22,291 nt of DNA from CALJTV01 sp034433775 (GCA_034433775.1 DAOUAI010000080.1:1-22291), one strand, 5' to 3'. Positions 11,953 through 20,452 are shown, counted from the first letter of the stretch. The notes: generated from the letters alone by a model not told the origin. Numbers and translations: made by a program.

Positions 11953-14454
11953 ATGAGCTTCTATCTGGCGTTACCATTAGTCCTGACTGGTTTCAGTTTA
12001 GCATTAGCGGGGGTAGTGCTAACACAGCGTTTTCGCAGCCTGGCTCATTACCTATTCTCTCTATTTTTATCCGGTCTAGCTGCCTGGGGTGTCATCATTT
12101 TCTGCATGCGGGCAAGCCCGGATCTAAAGCATGCTTACTTTTGGGAGAGATGGCTGATACCACTAGGCCCTCTCATATCGGTGCTGTTCTATCATTTTTC
12201 CTGTCGCTATACCGCTGCTAAGACTAGAGGGTGGCTTCTCTTTACTTTCTATTTCATCTGTGTGCTTTTTATCCCTCTAGCTGCTACGCCTCTTATATTC
12301 AGTGGTATGCAGGTAAAGCAGTATGGTTATGCACCTATATTTGGTCCTGTAATGCCTTTCTGGATACTGTTTAGTTATATGATGCTCTTTATGGCACTTC
12401 TGGACCTTTTGAGAGTGCGAAAGATCTCGGTTGATACTGAACAAAGAAACCGCGTTACCTATATCATCATAGGAGTAATTTTAGCGTTGATCGGAGGCAG
12501 CTTCGATGTCCTTCCAGTGCTGGGGCTACCGTTATACCCGGGTGCAATAATATGTAACATTGTTTTCTGTGCGCTGACCACGATAGCTATTGTAAGGCAC
12601 AACCTTCTGGATATTCAGATCGTCGTGCGTAAAAGCGTCGCCTATATTTTGACCAGTGCCATCGTTGCAATTCCTTTTGTGGGTGTCTTTCTCCTGGTCA
12701 CCTATGTTTTTGAAGAGATAAGGTCTGCCCCCTGGCTTTATCTTCCCCTGTTCATTGTGCTCGCTTTTGGCGCACCGTACCTATGGCAGTGGTCTCAACA
12801 GCGGGTCGACCGATGGTTCTATCGGGGCAGATATGATCACTTGAAGGCTCTGGAGGCTTTCAGTCAGCAAACTCAGAGCATCACAGACTCTGCTAAGTTG
12901 GGCTCTGTGATGGTTGACCTTATTGCCAAGGCTTTACAGTGCCGAAATGTCTATTTCCTGCAACTCTCAGACTCAGGCGGCGAATTTGTCCAGGTGGCTT
13001 ATGCCGGTTCGAATAGTTCTTTGTATGACATACGCTTCAGTAGCCGGAGCGTTCTTGTGAAATATCTGGAGCGTTCCAGAGGCATACTATCGTACGAGGA
13101 TGTTGAATTCATTCCTCAATTGCAAGGTCTTACCTCTAAGGAAAAGGAAACTCTAGAACGAATAGGTGCAAAGTTTGTCATTGGACTAAAAGCGTCCAGC
13201 GGTCGGCTATCGGGACTGCTTGTCCTGGGACCAAAGCTTTCGGAGGGACGTTATACTGTTGAGGATAAGCAGCTAATTTCTGCTGTTGGTAGCCAAGTGG
13301 CTACCAATCTGGAGAATGCACGACTGTATAATGAAAGTTTGCGCGAAACGAGAGAGCGTAAGCGGGCAGAAGCGACGTTACTTAAGTACAAACTGGCGGT
13401 GGACAATTCAGCGGATTTGATCGCAGCCGTAGACCGGAATTATGTATACATTCTGGCCAATCAAACATTTCTGCAGTACCACTGTTTGGAGTTGGAGCAG
13501 GTTGTTGGTCATACTGTTGCCGAGGTACTGGGTGAAGAAATATTCAAAGAGATAATCAAGCCGAATATAGACCGCTGCTTGCGGGGGCAGGTGGTTGAGT
13601 GTGAGACAGAGTATAATTATCCAGAAGTTGGTAGCAGGTGCCTCGACATATTGTACCATCCGCTTAAGAGCAATAATAGACGGGTCATCGGAGTTGTGGC
13701 TGTGATGAGAGACGTTACCGACCGCAAGAAAGCTGAGGAGAGGGAGAGAAAGCTGCAGGAAGAGCTTGCCCTTTCCGGTCGACTAGCCGCGATCGGTCAG
13801 CTCGCAGCCGGTGTTGCTCACGAAATAAATAATCCGCTCACTGCGATATTGGGGTTCTCTGAGTGGCTATTGCAGCGAAGTGCTGACACGGAGACCGCCA
13901 GAAATTTGAAAATAATCTATGATGAAGCCCAGCGAGCTGCCAATGTGGTGAGAAATCTTCTTACCTTTGCCCGTCGCCGTGAGCCAACGAGACAACCTGT
14001 GGACATAAATGATGTCGTGCAGAAAGCACTGGAGCTGAGGGCTTATGAATTCAAAAGCGCTAATATCGAGGTTATTACCAAGCTTACTCCCGGCCTTCCA
14101 CAGGTGCTGGTCGATTTCCAGCAGATTGAGGAAGTTTTCCTCAACATTATTTTAAACGCTGAGCAGGTTATGAGTGGTGAGAAGGGCAAGGGAAAGCTGG
14201 TGATCAAGACCGAAAAGGCAGACTGTTATGTGAGGGTTTCGTTTACCGATAACGGTCCGGGGATCAACCCTGAGCATCTTGACAAGATCTTTGACCCGTT
14301 TTTCACTACAAAGGGGGAGAGGGGTGGTACCGGGCTAGGTCTTAGTATCTGCCACGGTATTGTGACCAAGCATGGTGGCAAGATATACGCCAAAAGCGAA
14401 CTAGGAAAAGGTGCCACCTTTTTTGTTGAGTTGCCAGTGTTAGTCGAGAATTAA
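11953..14454 (+). CDS. 7TM-GAF-PAS sensor histidine kinase
   Basis: This 833-residue membrane sensor kinase starts with a 7TM histidine-kinase sensor region (about 1-220; seven hydrophobic helices) followed by two further helices (about 232-285). A GAF domain (about 297-460) and a short coiled coil come next, then a PAS domain (about 478-592) ending in RDVTDRKKAEE. The HisKA helix pair has the phospho-acceptor His623 in AAGVAHEINNPL. The HATPase domain (about 725-830) carries the N box (LNIILNAEQ), G1 (DNGPGI), F box (FDPFFTT) and G2 (GTGLGL). All kinase motifs are intact. I prefer the ATG at 11953, just after GGGGGA and the GH3 stop; a start at 11887 would overlap GH3 by 59 bases. The likely partner is the receiver protein two genes upstream. 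The kinase family is NtrB/PAS-like rather than chemotactic. Confidence 0.92.
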   Translation: MSFYLALPLVLTGFSLALAGVVLTQRFRSLAHYLFSLFLSGLAAWGVIIFCMRASPDLKHAYFWERWLIPLGPLISVLFYHFSCRYTAAKTRGWLLFTFYFICVLFIPLAATPLIFSGMQVKQYGYAPIFGPVMPFWILFSYMMLFMALLDLLRVRKISVDTEQRNRVTYIIIGVILALIGGSFDVLPVLGLPLYPGAIICNIVFCALTTIAIVRHNLLDIQIVVRKSVAYILTSAIVAIPFVGVFLLVTYVFEEIRSAPWLYLPLFIVLAFGAPYLWQWSQQRVDRWFYRGRYDHLKALEAFSQQTQSITDSAKLGSVMVDLIAKALQCRNVYFLQLSDSGGEFVQVAYAGSNSSLYDIRFSSRSVLVKYLERSRGILSYEDVEFIPQLQGLTSKEKETLERIGAKFVIGLKASSGRLSGLLVLGPKLSEGRYTVEDKQLISAVGSQVATNLENARLYNESLRETRERKRAEATLLKYKLAVDNSADLIAAVDRNYVYILANQTFLQYHCLELEQVVGHTVAEVLGEEIFKEIIKPNIDRCLRGQVVECETEYNYPEVGSRCLDILYHPLKSNNRRVIGVVAVMRDVTDRKKAEERERKLQEELALSGRLAAIGQLAAGVAHEINNPLTAILGFSEWLLQRSADTETARNLKIIYDEAQRAANVVRNLLTFARRREPTRQPVDINDVVQKALELRAYEFKSANIEVITKLTPGLPQVLVDFQQIEEVFLNIILNAEQVMSGEKGKGKLVIKTEKADCYVRVSFTDNGPGINPEHLDKIFDPFFTTKGERGGTGLGLSICHGIVTKHGGKIYAKSELGKGATFFVELPVLVEN

Positions 14455-14511
14455 AAAGCGCGGGCTACTGCAGAGTTTTTCTTGTATGTCTTTGGCTCGT
14501 TATGGACTTTA

Positions 14512-15360
14512 TTATTTGCTTTCCATCACAACTGCGACTAAAGCTCCCGGTCCTCCGTGGACACCTAACGCTGGACCTAACCTGACCACATGGGGCACTA
14601 TGTTGGGGAATAGCGAACGAGCATAATCAGCCAGCGATTGGGCTTCGTCTGGTGTAGTGCTATGGACTATTGCTAGGTCTCGAGCGTGACGGACCGACTT
14701 CAAAAAGTCGCGGAGCCGTTCTATTCCTTTGTTCCGGGTGCGGGCTACCCCTGCGGGGCGGACCTGTCCATCATGCAAAGTGATGAACGGCTTTACATGG
14801 AGCAGTGATTCCACTGCCAGAACACCCTTGCCCAGGCGTCCGCCTCTGACCGCGTATTTTAAAGTATCGAGTAGCGCCAGGACGCGCAGTTGCTTGATAG
14901 CCTGATGGGTCTCGGCCAGCACCTGCTGTAGGCTGCCTCCGGCTTCGGCAGTCTTGGCTGCGACCATGGCAACGAGCCCTTGCCACATAGTAACACCTTT
15001 AGAATCAACAACCTCGATCTTAAGCCTTTTGTTCTTGCCTTGAGCAGTTTCCTTACCCACAAGTGCAGCATCATAGGTAGCGCTGTGCTTTCTGGTGATA
15101 TGAATAGAGACGATTTCATTTGTTTCCCGAGCTGCCTGTTCATATGCACTGGCAAAATCTCCGGGCGAAGGTGCTGCGGTGGAAGGGTGAATCGGGCTGG
15201 TCGTGAGCTTGTGGTAGAACTCGTCACAGTTTATGTCGACCCCATCGCGATAGACCTCTTCGCCAAAACGCAAGTATACCGGGACCACGGTGATCCCCAG
15301 CCGTCTGGCTTCGTCCTGTGTGATGTCCGAGCCACTATCGGTAACGACTTTAACTTTCAT
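14512..15360 (-). CDS. DegV family (FakB-like) fatty-acid-binding protein
   Basis: DegV/FakB proteins bind fatty acids and present them to a fatty acid kinase for phospholipid synthesis. The 282-residue length is normal. The N-terminus VVTDSGSDIT matches the family opening. SPIHPSTAAPSPGDF (about 55-69) is the lipid-binding Ser/Thr loop, and ISIHITRKHSATYDAA and the VDSKGVTMWQG segment (about 137-147) are further conserved blocks. RGGRLGKG (about 171-178) resembles the conserved GRI/L segment. GAGGTG lies 7 bases upstream of the ATG. The gene is monocistronic, convergent with the kinase gene (14455-14511 shows no convincing terminator) and divergent from fur. No FakA-like kinase is in the window, so the specific role is inferred from the family. 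Confidence 0.9.
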   Translation of the reverse strand: MKVKVVTDSGSDITQDEARRLGITVVPVYLRFGEEVYRDGVDINCDEFYHKLTTSPIHPSTAAPSPGDFASAYEQAARETNEIVSIHITRKHSATYDAALVGKETAQGKNKRLKIEVVDSKGVTMWQGLVAMVAAKTAEAGGSLQQVLAETHQAIKQLRVLALLDTLKYAVRGGRLGKGVLAVESLLHVKPFITLHDGQVRPAGVARTRNKGIERLRDFLKSVRHARDLAIVHSTTPDEAQSLADYARSLFPNIVPHVVRLGPALGVHGGPGALVAVVMESK

Positions 15361-15540
15361 AAGCTGTCACCTCATTTCACAAGGATACACTTGACTAAGT
15401 CAGCAAAAATAATAGTTGGATTGTCAAAGTATATCTTAAAGCGATGTGGGGTGTAAATAGCGATAGGGGAGAACATTGTTACGGCAAAGAGCAGCACGGT
15501 TATAGATAAATCGCAGGTTGCATGCATTGCCCCCTAAAAC

Positions 15541-15586
15541 TTGACTTGACCCAGTTTGTATGCTATATTATTGCAAATAATTTGCA
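15541..15586 (+). promoter_or_regulatory. fur-feoAB promoter with a perfect 7-1-7 Fur-type operator
   Basis: TTGACT (15541-15546), 17 bases, then TATATT (15564-15569) form a strong sigma-70 type promoter. Immediately downstream, 15572-15586 reads TGCAAAT-A-ATTTGCA, a perfect 7-1-7 inverted repeat of the length and spacing of a Fur-family box, placed over the expected transcription start. The repeat differs in sequence from the E. coli TGATAAT half-site, but its position in front of fur itself argues for autorepression. GGGGAG (15611-15616) is the ribosome site. The remaining part of the spacer, 15361-15540, holds a second small dyad (TGACTAAGTCA, 15392-15402) and no other clear feature. Confidence 0.72.
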
Positions 15587-15623
15587 TTAGCATTTAAGAC
15601 AGAAAACGGTGGGGAGCTTCTAG

Positions 15624-16091
15624 ATGTCGGAGCATGTTGGCAGGGAGCTCAGCCTGCGGAAGGTATTGGCTGGGGCGAGTCGGCGGGTTACGGCGCAGCG
15701 GACGCTGTTGCTGGAGCTGCTACAGCAGAGCCCGGAGCATATGGATGCTGAGGAACTGCACCAGAAAGCTCGAGAGCAGAATGCAAGGATGAGTCTGTCC
15801 ACGGTATATCGAAACCTGCAGCTTTTCAAGGAGCTGGGGTTAGTGCAGGAACACCATTTCATTGAGGAGCACCATCATTATGAGGCGAAGACGGAAGCTG
15901 AGCACCAGCACCTTTTGTGTGTTAGTTGTGGCAAGGTGGTGGAATTTGCCTGCCCTGTGAGCCAGAAGATGAAGGAGGAAACGGCAGAGAAGTACGACTT
16001 TGACATTTTTGAAGTCGAAGTCCGTATGATCGGACTGTGTTCCGATTGTCGTCACAAAGGCGGCGATAAAAATGGGGGACGCAATGCCTGA
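15624..16091 (+). CDS. Fur-family metal-dependent transcriptional regulator
   Basis: The 155-residue protein has the Fur architecture: a winged-helix domain (about 15-78) with RRVTAQRTLLLELL and the recognition helix SLSTVYRNLQLF (57-68), then a dimerisation/metal domain. The regulatory metal ligands are in the HHHYE cluster (83-87) and His94/His96. The structural zinc site is Cys99/Cys102 (CVSC) and Cys139/Cys142 (CSDC). It is the first gene of an operon with feoA and feoB, which supports iron as the sensed metal, although Zur- or PerR-like relatives share this fold. feoA begins inside its last codons. With the palindrome at its promoter it probably represses its own operon when iron is plentiful. 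Confidence 0.92.
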   Translation: MSEHVGRELSLRKVLAGASRRVTAQRTLLLELLQQSPEHMDAEELHQKAREQNARMSLSTVYRNLQLFKELGLVQEHHFIEEHHHYEAKTEAEHQHLLCVSCGKVVEFACPVSQKMKEETAEKYDFDIFEVEVRMIGLCSDCRHKGGDKNGGRNA

Positions 16092-16335
16092 GAAGCTGGT
16101 GTTGTCTTTATCTCAGATGAGTGCGGGGCAAAGTGGCATTGTGGTAGAGATAACGGGTGGTCATGGGATGGTGCGGCGACTTGAGGCTCTGGGTATTAGA
16201 CCGGGGAAGAGGGTCACCAAGGTGAGTTCCATGCTGTTCCGTGGTCCGGTAACAGTGCGGGTTGACCAACTTCAAGTAGCTATCGGCTTTGGCATGGCGA
16301 GCAGGGTAATGGTGGAAGTCGATGCCACTAAATAA
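16084..16335 (+). CDS. feoA: Ferrous iron transport accessory protein FeoA
   Basis: FeoA is a small SH3-like cytosolic protein that assists FeoB. The 83-residue protein has the family pattern: an LSQMSAGQSGIVVEI opening, MVRRLEALGIRPGKRV in the middle (the conserved LxxLGIxPG), and a VDQLQVAIGFGMASRVMV ending. I choose the ATG at 16084 because GGGGGA lies 5 bases upstream and the conserved region follows. An ATG at 16072 would add MGDA and has only a weak ribosome site. The start lies 8 bases inside the end of fur, and the end overlaps feoB by 14 bases, so the three genes form one overlapping unit. Confidence 0.9.
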   Translation: MPEKLVLSLSQMSAGQSGIVVEITGGHGMVRRLEALGIRPGKRVTKVSSMLFRGPVTVRVDQLQVAIGFGMASRVMVEVDATK

Positions 16336-18064
16336 ATCTACAGCTAAACCGACAAAAGTCCTGCTGGTAGGAAATCCCAATGTAGGCAAGAGTGCCCTCT
16401 TTTCGCGGCTCACAGGCACATACATTGTTACTTCTAATTATCCGGGAACCACTGTTGAGTTTACCCGTGGCTATCTGAAATTGGCAGATGAGCAGGTCGA
16501 GGTCATCGATGTGCCCGGCACCTATACGCTGGAGCCGACCTCCAAAGCGGAGGAGGTGGCTGTGGAGATGCTGAAGCAAGGTGACTTGGTGATAAACGTA
16601 GTTGATGCCACAAACTTAGAGAGAAACCTAGGGCTTACATTGGAACTGCTGGAAAGGAGTGTCCCGCTGGTGATGGCGCTTAATATGTGGGACGACGCCC
16701 GTCACCGCGGTATAGGAATAGATGTTGGCAAGCTTGAGGAGTTGCTCGGTGTACCGATAGTACCTACTGTGGCGGTGACCGGGGAAGGGGTGAAGGAGTT
16801 GGTCAACAGGATTGTGGAAGCAAAGGTCCCGGAGGTCACCTTTTCTACCAGTGAGGAGCGGTGGGCTAAGGTGGGTGAGATCGTGGGGCAGGTACAGTCA
16901 TTGAGCCATCGTCATCATACTTTAGGCGAAGCTGTGGGTGATGTTAGCAGCCATCCGGTATGGGGGTTTATTCTGGCACTGTTGGTGCTGGCAGCTACCT
17001 TCTGGGCAATCAGACTTGTCGGTGAAGGGATAATAAAGTACGTGACCGATCCCTTCTTCGAGAGGGTATGGGCTGTGTTATTGATGAAATTAAGTCCTCT
17101 TCTGGGGGGTGGTGGGATGTGGCATGACATCATTGTGGGTAAGCTGATAAGCGGAAGTATTGATTTCATGCGGTCCATGGGTCTTTTGAGCACTGGGCTG
17201 TACATTCCTTTTGGCGTGGTAATACCTTACATCGTTGCCTTCTATTTTGTATTAGGGTTACTTGAGGATATTGGATATTTGCCGCGTCTGGCGGTGCTGA
17301 TGGACACGCTGTTGCACAGGTTGGGACTGCACGGTTATGCCATAATCCCTACCATGCTGGGCTTTGGTTGCAATGTGCCGGCAATAATGGCTACCAGGAT
17401 CCTAGAGAGCCGGAGGGAGAGATTTATCGCCGCCACTTTAATCTCCATCGGGGTTCCCTGTGCTGCTTTACAGGCTATGATTTTTGGACTGGTGGGCAAG
17501 CAAGGCTTCCAGTATGTGGCTATAGTCTACGCGAGTCTGTTTGTGTCATGGATTATCATCGGGCTTATCCTTAACCGTGCTGTCAGGGGGTTCAGTCCGG
17601 AGCTTTTAGTGGAAATACCGCCTTATCGGTTCCCACCGTGGCGTGTGGTCGGTCAAAAGCTATGGCTTAGGGTATCAATTTTTATCAAGGAGGCTTTGCC
17701 GGTGGTGCTGGGGGCAGTGCTGCTGGTCAATATCCTCTACATTTTCGGGGTTTTCGATTTTATAGCTAGTGCTGCTGCACCGCTGGTCAGCGGGCTTCTG
17801 GGGTTGCCTAAAGAGTCGGTGGTTGCATTAGCTGTGGGCTTTTTGCGCAAGGATGTGGCTGTGGGCATGCTGGCACCTCTGGCCCTAACAGCTAAGCAAC
17901 TGGTTGTAGCTAGCACTGCCTTAGCCATGTTTTTCCCCTGTGTAGCCACCTTTGTCGTGTTGCTGCGCGAACTCGGCATTAAGGACATGCTTAAAGCTAC
18001 TGGTGTGATGCTGGTGGCGGCAACCGCTGTAGGCGCGCTGCAAAATCTGCTCCTGCCTGGCTAG
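16322..18064 (+). CDS. feoB: Ferrous iron transporter FeoB
   Basis: FeoB is the G-protein-coupled inner-membrane Fe(II) transporter. The N-terminal G domain shows G1 GNPNVGKS (17-24), the SNYPGTT switch region (38-44), G3 DVPG (63-66) and G4 NMWD (121-124, the FeoB form of NKxD). A short helical spacer ends at about 205, followed by about 8-10 transmembrane segments organised as two Gate domains. The signature GFGCNVPA (about 345-352) followed by MATRILESRRERF, and the second gate motif with PCVATF (about 537-542), are both present with their cysteines. At 580 residues it is shorter than E. coli FeoB (about 770) and lacks a long cytoplasmic tail. No feoC is visible downstream. The ATG at 16322 overlaps feoA and has GGTGGAAG upstream. 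Confidence 0.95.
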   Translation: MPLNKSTAKPTKVLLVGNPNVGKSALFSRLTGTYIVTSNYPGTTVEFTRGYLKLADEQVEVIDVPGTYTLEPTSKAEEVAVEMLKQGDLVINVVDATNLERNLGLTLELLERSVPLVMALNMWDDARHRGIGIDVGKLEELLGVPIVPTVAVTGEGVKELVNRIVEAKVPEVTFSTSEERWAKVGEIVGQVQSLSHRHHTLGEAVGDVSSHPVWGFILALLVLAATFWAIRLVGEGIIKYVTDPFFERVWAVLLMKLSPLLGGGGMWHDIIVGKLISGSIDFMRSMGLLSTGLYIPFGVVIPYIVAFYFVLGLLEDIGYLPRLAVLMDTLLHRLGLHGYAIIPTMLGFGCNVPAIMATRILESRRERFIAATLISIGVPCAALQAMIFGLVGKQGFQYVAIVYASLFVSWIIIGLILNRAVRGFSPELLVEIPPYRFPPWRVVGQKLWLRVSIFIKEALPVVLGAVLLVNILYIFGVFDFIASAAAPLVSGLLGLPKESVVALAVGFLRKDVAVGMLAPLALTAKQLVVASTALAMFFPCVATFVVLLRELGIKDMLKATGVMLVAATAVGALQNLLLPG

Positions 18065-18103
18065 TAGTTGAGAGGGGCACTTATGGCTTTGTGGCCGCCC
18101 CAC

Positions 18104-18133
18104 TGGCAAGCTTCTTGACGCAAGGGGTATAAT
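18104..18133 (+). promoter_or_regulatory. Possible plsC-ispH promoter
   Basis: A perfect TATAAT (18128-18133) lies about 30 bases before the plsC ATG. The best -35 candidate is weak (TGGCAA, 18104-18109, 18-base spacing). A TTGACG at 18115 is only 7 bases from the -10 and cannot serve it. GGGAGG before the ATG is the ribosome site. Confidence 0.38.
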
Positions 18134-18163
18134 TAGACCACAAATGTCGGGAGGCGGGCTGTC

Positions 18164-18943
18164 ATGATAGCTGAATGGTTCAAGGCTCAGAAGCTTTTTG
18201 TTCGAGGCGAACAGAAGAGGGCTGAAGGTCAAGTCTATTACTTCCCTATCAAGGGCGGTGTGGTCAAAAGAAGGATTTCAAGACCGACGGTCAAGTTGTC
18301 GCTGAAGATAGCTGAAATGTTCTTTAGAGCCTTTTTTAAGGTACTCATCCGCTATGAAGTCAGGGGTAAAGAGAACCTGCCACCTGCAGGGCCGATAATT
18401 GCGGTATGTAACCATCTTCACATGCTGGACCCGGTACTGCACATACTCAGTATCTTGCCACGGGACAGTATATTCATGGCAAAAGAGGAACTTTTCCAGT
18501 ACCTGCCTGTACCTCTCTTCCGTATCTTGATGGATATAGCTGAAGCCTTCCCGGTGCGTCGGCGGGGGACTCCGGAGGAGAGACAGCAGGCAATAGATTA
18601 TGCGGTAAAGGTGCTGGAGGCTGGTATGGTCTTTGGTATCTATCCGGAGGGGACACGGAGCCGGACAGGACAATTGAAAGAGGCATACCATGGCTGTGCC
18701 TTAATTGCGCTGCGTACCGGTGCCCCGCTAATACCGGTTGGTATCTGGGGGACGGAGAGACTTACTGGCGCTGGCTGGCTTAAGCGACCGAAGGTTATAG
18801 TTAATTTTGGTAGGCCTTTCGAGCTGCCGCCGGTCGAGGGTGAGGCGTCGGAGAGAAGGCTGAAAGAACTTACCGACTACATAATGGGGAAGCTTGCCGC
18901 AGTGCTGCCGCCTGAGTACCGTGGAAAATACCAGCCTTGCTGA
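18164..18943 (+). CDS. plsC: 1-acyl-sn-glycerol-3-phosphate acyltransferase (PlsC family)
   Basis: This enzyme is predicted to acylate lysophosphatidic acid at sn-2 to give phosphatidic acid at the membrane. The four acyltransferase blocks are visible: the catalytic NHLHMLD motif (His84, Asp89; HX4D), the second block around PLFRILMDIAEAFPVRRRG (about 117-135), YPEGTRSRTG (160-169) and IPVGIWGTE (190-198). An N-terminal extension of about 60 residues contains a basic stretch and an amphipathic or hydrophobic helix (about 44-63) that may bind the membrane. At 259 aa the length is usual. The ispH gene follows after 20 bases and is likely cotranscribed. The family is secure; the acyl donor and exact substrate are inferred. 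Confidence 0.9.
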   Translation: MIAEWFKAQKLFVRGEQKRAEGQVYYFPIKGGVVKRRISRPTVKLSLKIAEMFFRAFFKVLIRYEVRGKENLPPAGPIIAVCNHLHMLDPVLHILSILPRDSIFMAKEELFQYLPVPLFRILMDIAEAFPVRRRGTPEERQQAIDYAVKVLEAGMVFGIYPEGTRSRTGQLKEAYHGCALIALRTGAPLIPVGIWGTERLTGAGWLKRPKVIVNFGRPFELPPVEGEASERRLKELTDYIMGKLAAVLPPEYRGKYQPC

Positions 18944-18963
18944 TATCCTGTTGTGTAGTATAG

Positions 18964-19824
18964 ATGGAGAAGGTCACCATAGAAAAAGCCCGTGAGCTGG
19001 GCTTTTGTTTTGGTGTCAGGCGAGCGATAAAGATAGTCGAAAACGCGGCTAGAGGACATGAGCACATAGCTACATTTGGTCCTATTGTCCATAACCGTGT
19101 GGTAGTGGACAGGTTGATGGGACTCGGTGTCAGGGTGGTAAACAGCCTTGAGCAGATAGATGGCGAGACTGTGGCTGTTCCTTCTCACGGTGTCCCGCCA
19201 GAGTTGTTGCTGGAACTGCAGTCGCGTGGGTTCAAGGTGATAGATACTACCTGCCCCACCGTACGTCGGGCACAGAGGGCTGCTAAGAAGCTTGCTGACG
19301 CGGGTTTCAAGGTGATAATTTTTGGTGACAGCGGACATCCCGAGGTGAAGGGGCTACTCGGCTGGGCAGGCGGGAATGCAATAGCTACAATGGACGCCGG
19401 TAATATAGCTTTAGATACCCTAGGGCGCAAGCTGGGTATCGTTTCTCAAACTACACAAAGTTTGTCCGGATTTGCCCGGTTCGTTGCCGGTCTGCTTACT
19501 GCTGCAGGTCCTTATACACAGGAGGTGCGCATTATCAATACCCTCTGCCAGAAGACACAGAAGCGTCAGGATGCTGCATTGGAACTGGCAAGGAGGAGCG
19601 ATTTGATGATAGTCGTCGGGGGCAGGAACAGTTCTAATACCAGGCAGCTTGCTGATGCGTGTTCTCTGGTAGTGGAGACGCACCTGGTTGAGATGGCTGA
19701 TGAGCTGGTGCCTCGCTGGATTGCTGGCAAGCGGCATATCGGGGTTACCGCTGGCGCTTCCACCCCGGAAGAGGCTATAGACGAAGTTATGTCAAAATTA
19801 CGGTCACTGGCAGGAGATGGCTAG
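18964..19824 (+). CDS. ispH: 4-hydroxy-3-methylbut-2-enyl diphosphate reductase (IspH/LytB)
   Basis: IspH makes IPP and DMAPP in the last step of the MEP isoprenoid pathway using a [4Fe-4S] cluster. The three cluster cysteines are Cys15 (GFCFGV), Cys97 (TTCPTV) and Cys195 (TLCQKTQ). The diphosphate-binding histidines are His43 (GPIVHN), His75 (SHGV) and His125 (SGHPEV), and the catalytic glutamate is Glu127. SQTTQS (161-166) matches the conserved Thr region. The 286-aa length fits the short bacterial form. A TAG is immediately upstream of the ATG, which fixes the start, yet I see no Shine-Dalgarno motif in the 20-base gap after plsC. Translation may rely on coupling with plsC. It ends 2 bases before the convergent HIT gene. 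Confidence 0.95.
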   Translation: MEKVTIEKARELGFCFGVRRAIKIVENAARGHEHIATFGPIVHNRVVVDRLMGLGVRVVNSLEQIDGETVAVPSHGVPPELLLELQSRGFKVIDTTCPTVRRAQRAAKKLADAGFKVIIFGDSGHPEVKGLLGWAGGNAIATMDAGNIALDTLGRKLGIVSQTTQSLSGFARFVAGLLTAAGPYTQEVRIINTLCQKTQKRQDAALELARRSDLMIVVGGRNSSNTRQLADACSLVVETHLVEMADELVPRWIAGKRHIGVTAGASTPEEAIDEVMSKLRSLAGDG

Positions 19825-19826
19825 CT

Positions 19827-20168
19827 TTAGCTGAGCCTGTCATCAAGTTTTCGTCCGCCGATAAGGTGCAGATGGAGGTGTGGCACCACCTGACCACCAT
19901 CAGCCCCGCAACTAATAGACAGACGATAACCGCTGTTGGCTATATTCTCCTTCCGCGCTAGTTCGCTGGCTACCAGAATGAGGCGCCCGATGAGGTCTTT
20001 GTGCTGTGGGGTAAGGTCGTTTAGCGAGGTGATGTGAGTTTTGGGGATGACAAGGATGTGAGTGGGTGCCTGAGGATGTATGTCCCGAAAGGCGATAATG
20101 TCGTTGTTCTGGAAAACGATGTCCGCCGGTATTTCCCCGGCGACTATGCGGCAAAAGATGCATTCCAT
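19827..20168 (-). CDS. HIT-family (HinT-like) purine nucleotide phosphoramidase
   Basis: The 113-residue protein belongs to the HINT branch of HIT hydrolases, which cleave AMP from lysine or other phosphoramidates. CIFCRIV (3-9) with a CxxC pair, FRDIHPQAPTHILVIPK (27-43) and the histidine triad His97-Leu-His99-Leu-His101 are all present; His99 is the expected nucleophile. IGGRKL follows as in the family. It is the last gene of a minus-strand operon, 15 bases after the RAM-domain gene. The ribosome site is weak (GGA before the ATG), consistent with coupling. The physiological substrate is unknown. Confidence 0.92.
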   Translation of the reverse strand: MECIFCRIVAGEIPADIVFQNNDIIAFRDIHPQAPTHILVIPKTHITSLNDLTPQHKDLIGRLILVASELARKENIANSGYRLSISCGADGGQVVPHLHLHLIGGRKLDDRLS

Positions 20169-20183
20169 GGTGTTCCAACTTAC

Positions 20184-20429
20184 TTAAGGTACTTTGATTG
20201 ACAGACAGGTGACCGTCCTCTTAATGCCGGGTATCGGGTGTATCTTTTCTGTGACCAGGCTGCCGATGGCGTTGAAGTCGTTGTGCTCCACCACTGCAAT
20301 GACATCGTAGGGACCGGTCACCAGGTCAACCGACTTTATCTCTCTGGCTTTGAGATTGCTTAATGTGGCAACGACTTCTTTGGTGCGACCGACTTCTGTT
20401 TCGATGAGGACAAATGCTTTAGCTGGCAT
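20184..20429 (-). CDS. Stand-alone Lrp/AsnC ligand-binding (RAM) domain protein
   Basis: The 81-residue protein consists of one RAM/SAM (AsnC_trans_reg) alpha-beta domain: AKAFVLIETEVGR, a helix, IKSVDLVTGPYDVIAVVE (the conserved TGxYD region that binds amino acids), a second helix and the GIKRTVTCLSIKV strand. There is no helix-turn-helix, so it is not a DNA-binding Lrp by itself. Such short RAM proteins may sense amino acids or join other Lrp members. I place the start at the ATG at 20429, which has a GGGGGTGGAG ribosome site just upstream; the GTG at 20435 would overlap it. It lies between the racemase-like gene (23-base gap) and the HIT gene. Confidence 0.88.
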   Translation of the reverse strand: MPAKAFVLIETEVGRTKEVVATLSNLKAREIKSVDLVTGPYDVIAVVEHNDFNAIGSLVTEKIHPIPGIKRTVTCLSIKVP

Positions 20430-20452
20430 CTCCACCCCCTTTCGATTAAATT

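Noticed and set aside
15392..15402. TGACTAAGTCA 5-1-5 palindrome near the degV start as a second operator
   Set aside because: Short, with no associated promoter hexamers at correct spacing on either strand, so it has no independent support.
18074..18101. GGGGC/GCCCC stem with an inner GGC/GCC stem after feoB as a terminator
   Set aside because: The stems are separated by a 6-base bulge and no T-run follows, so an intrinsic terminator is not supported.
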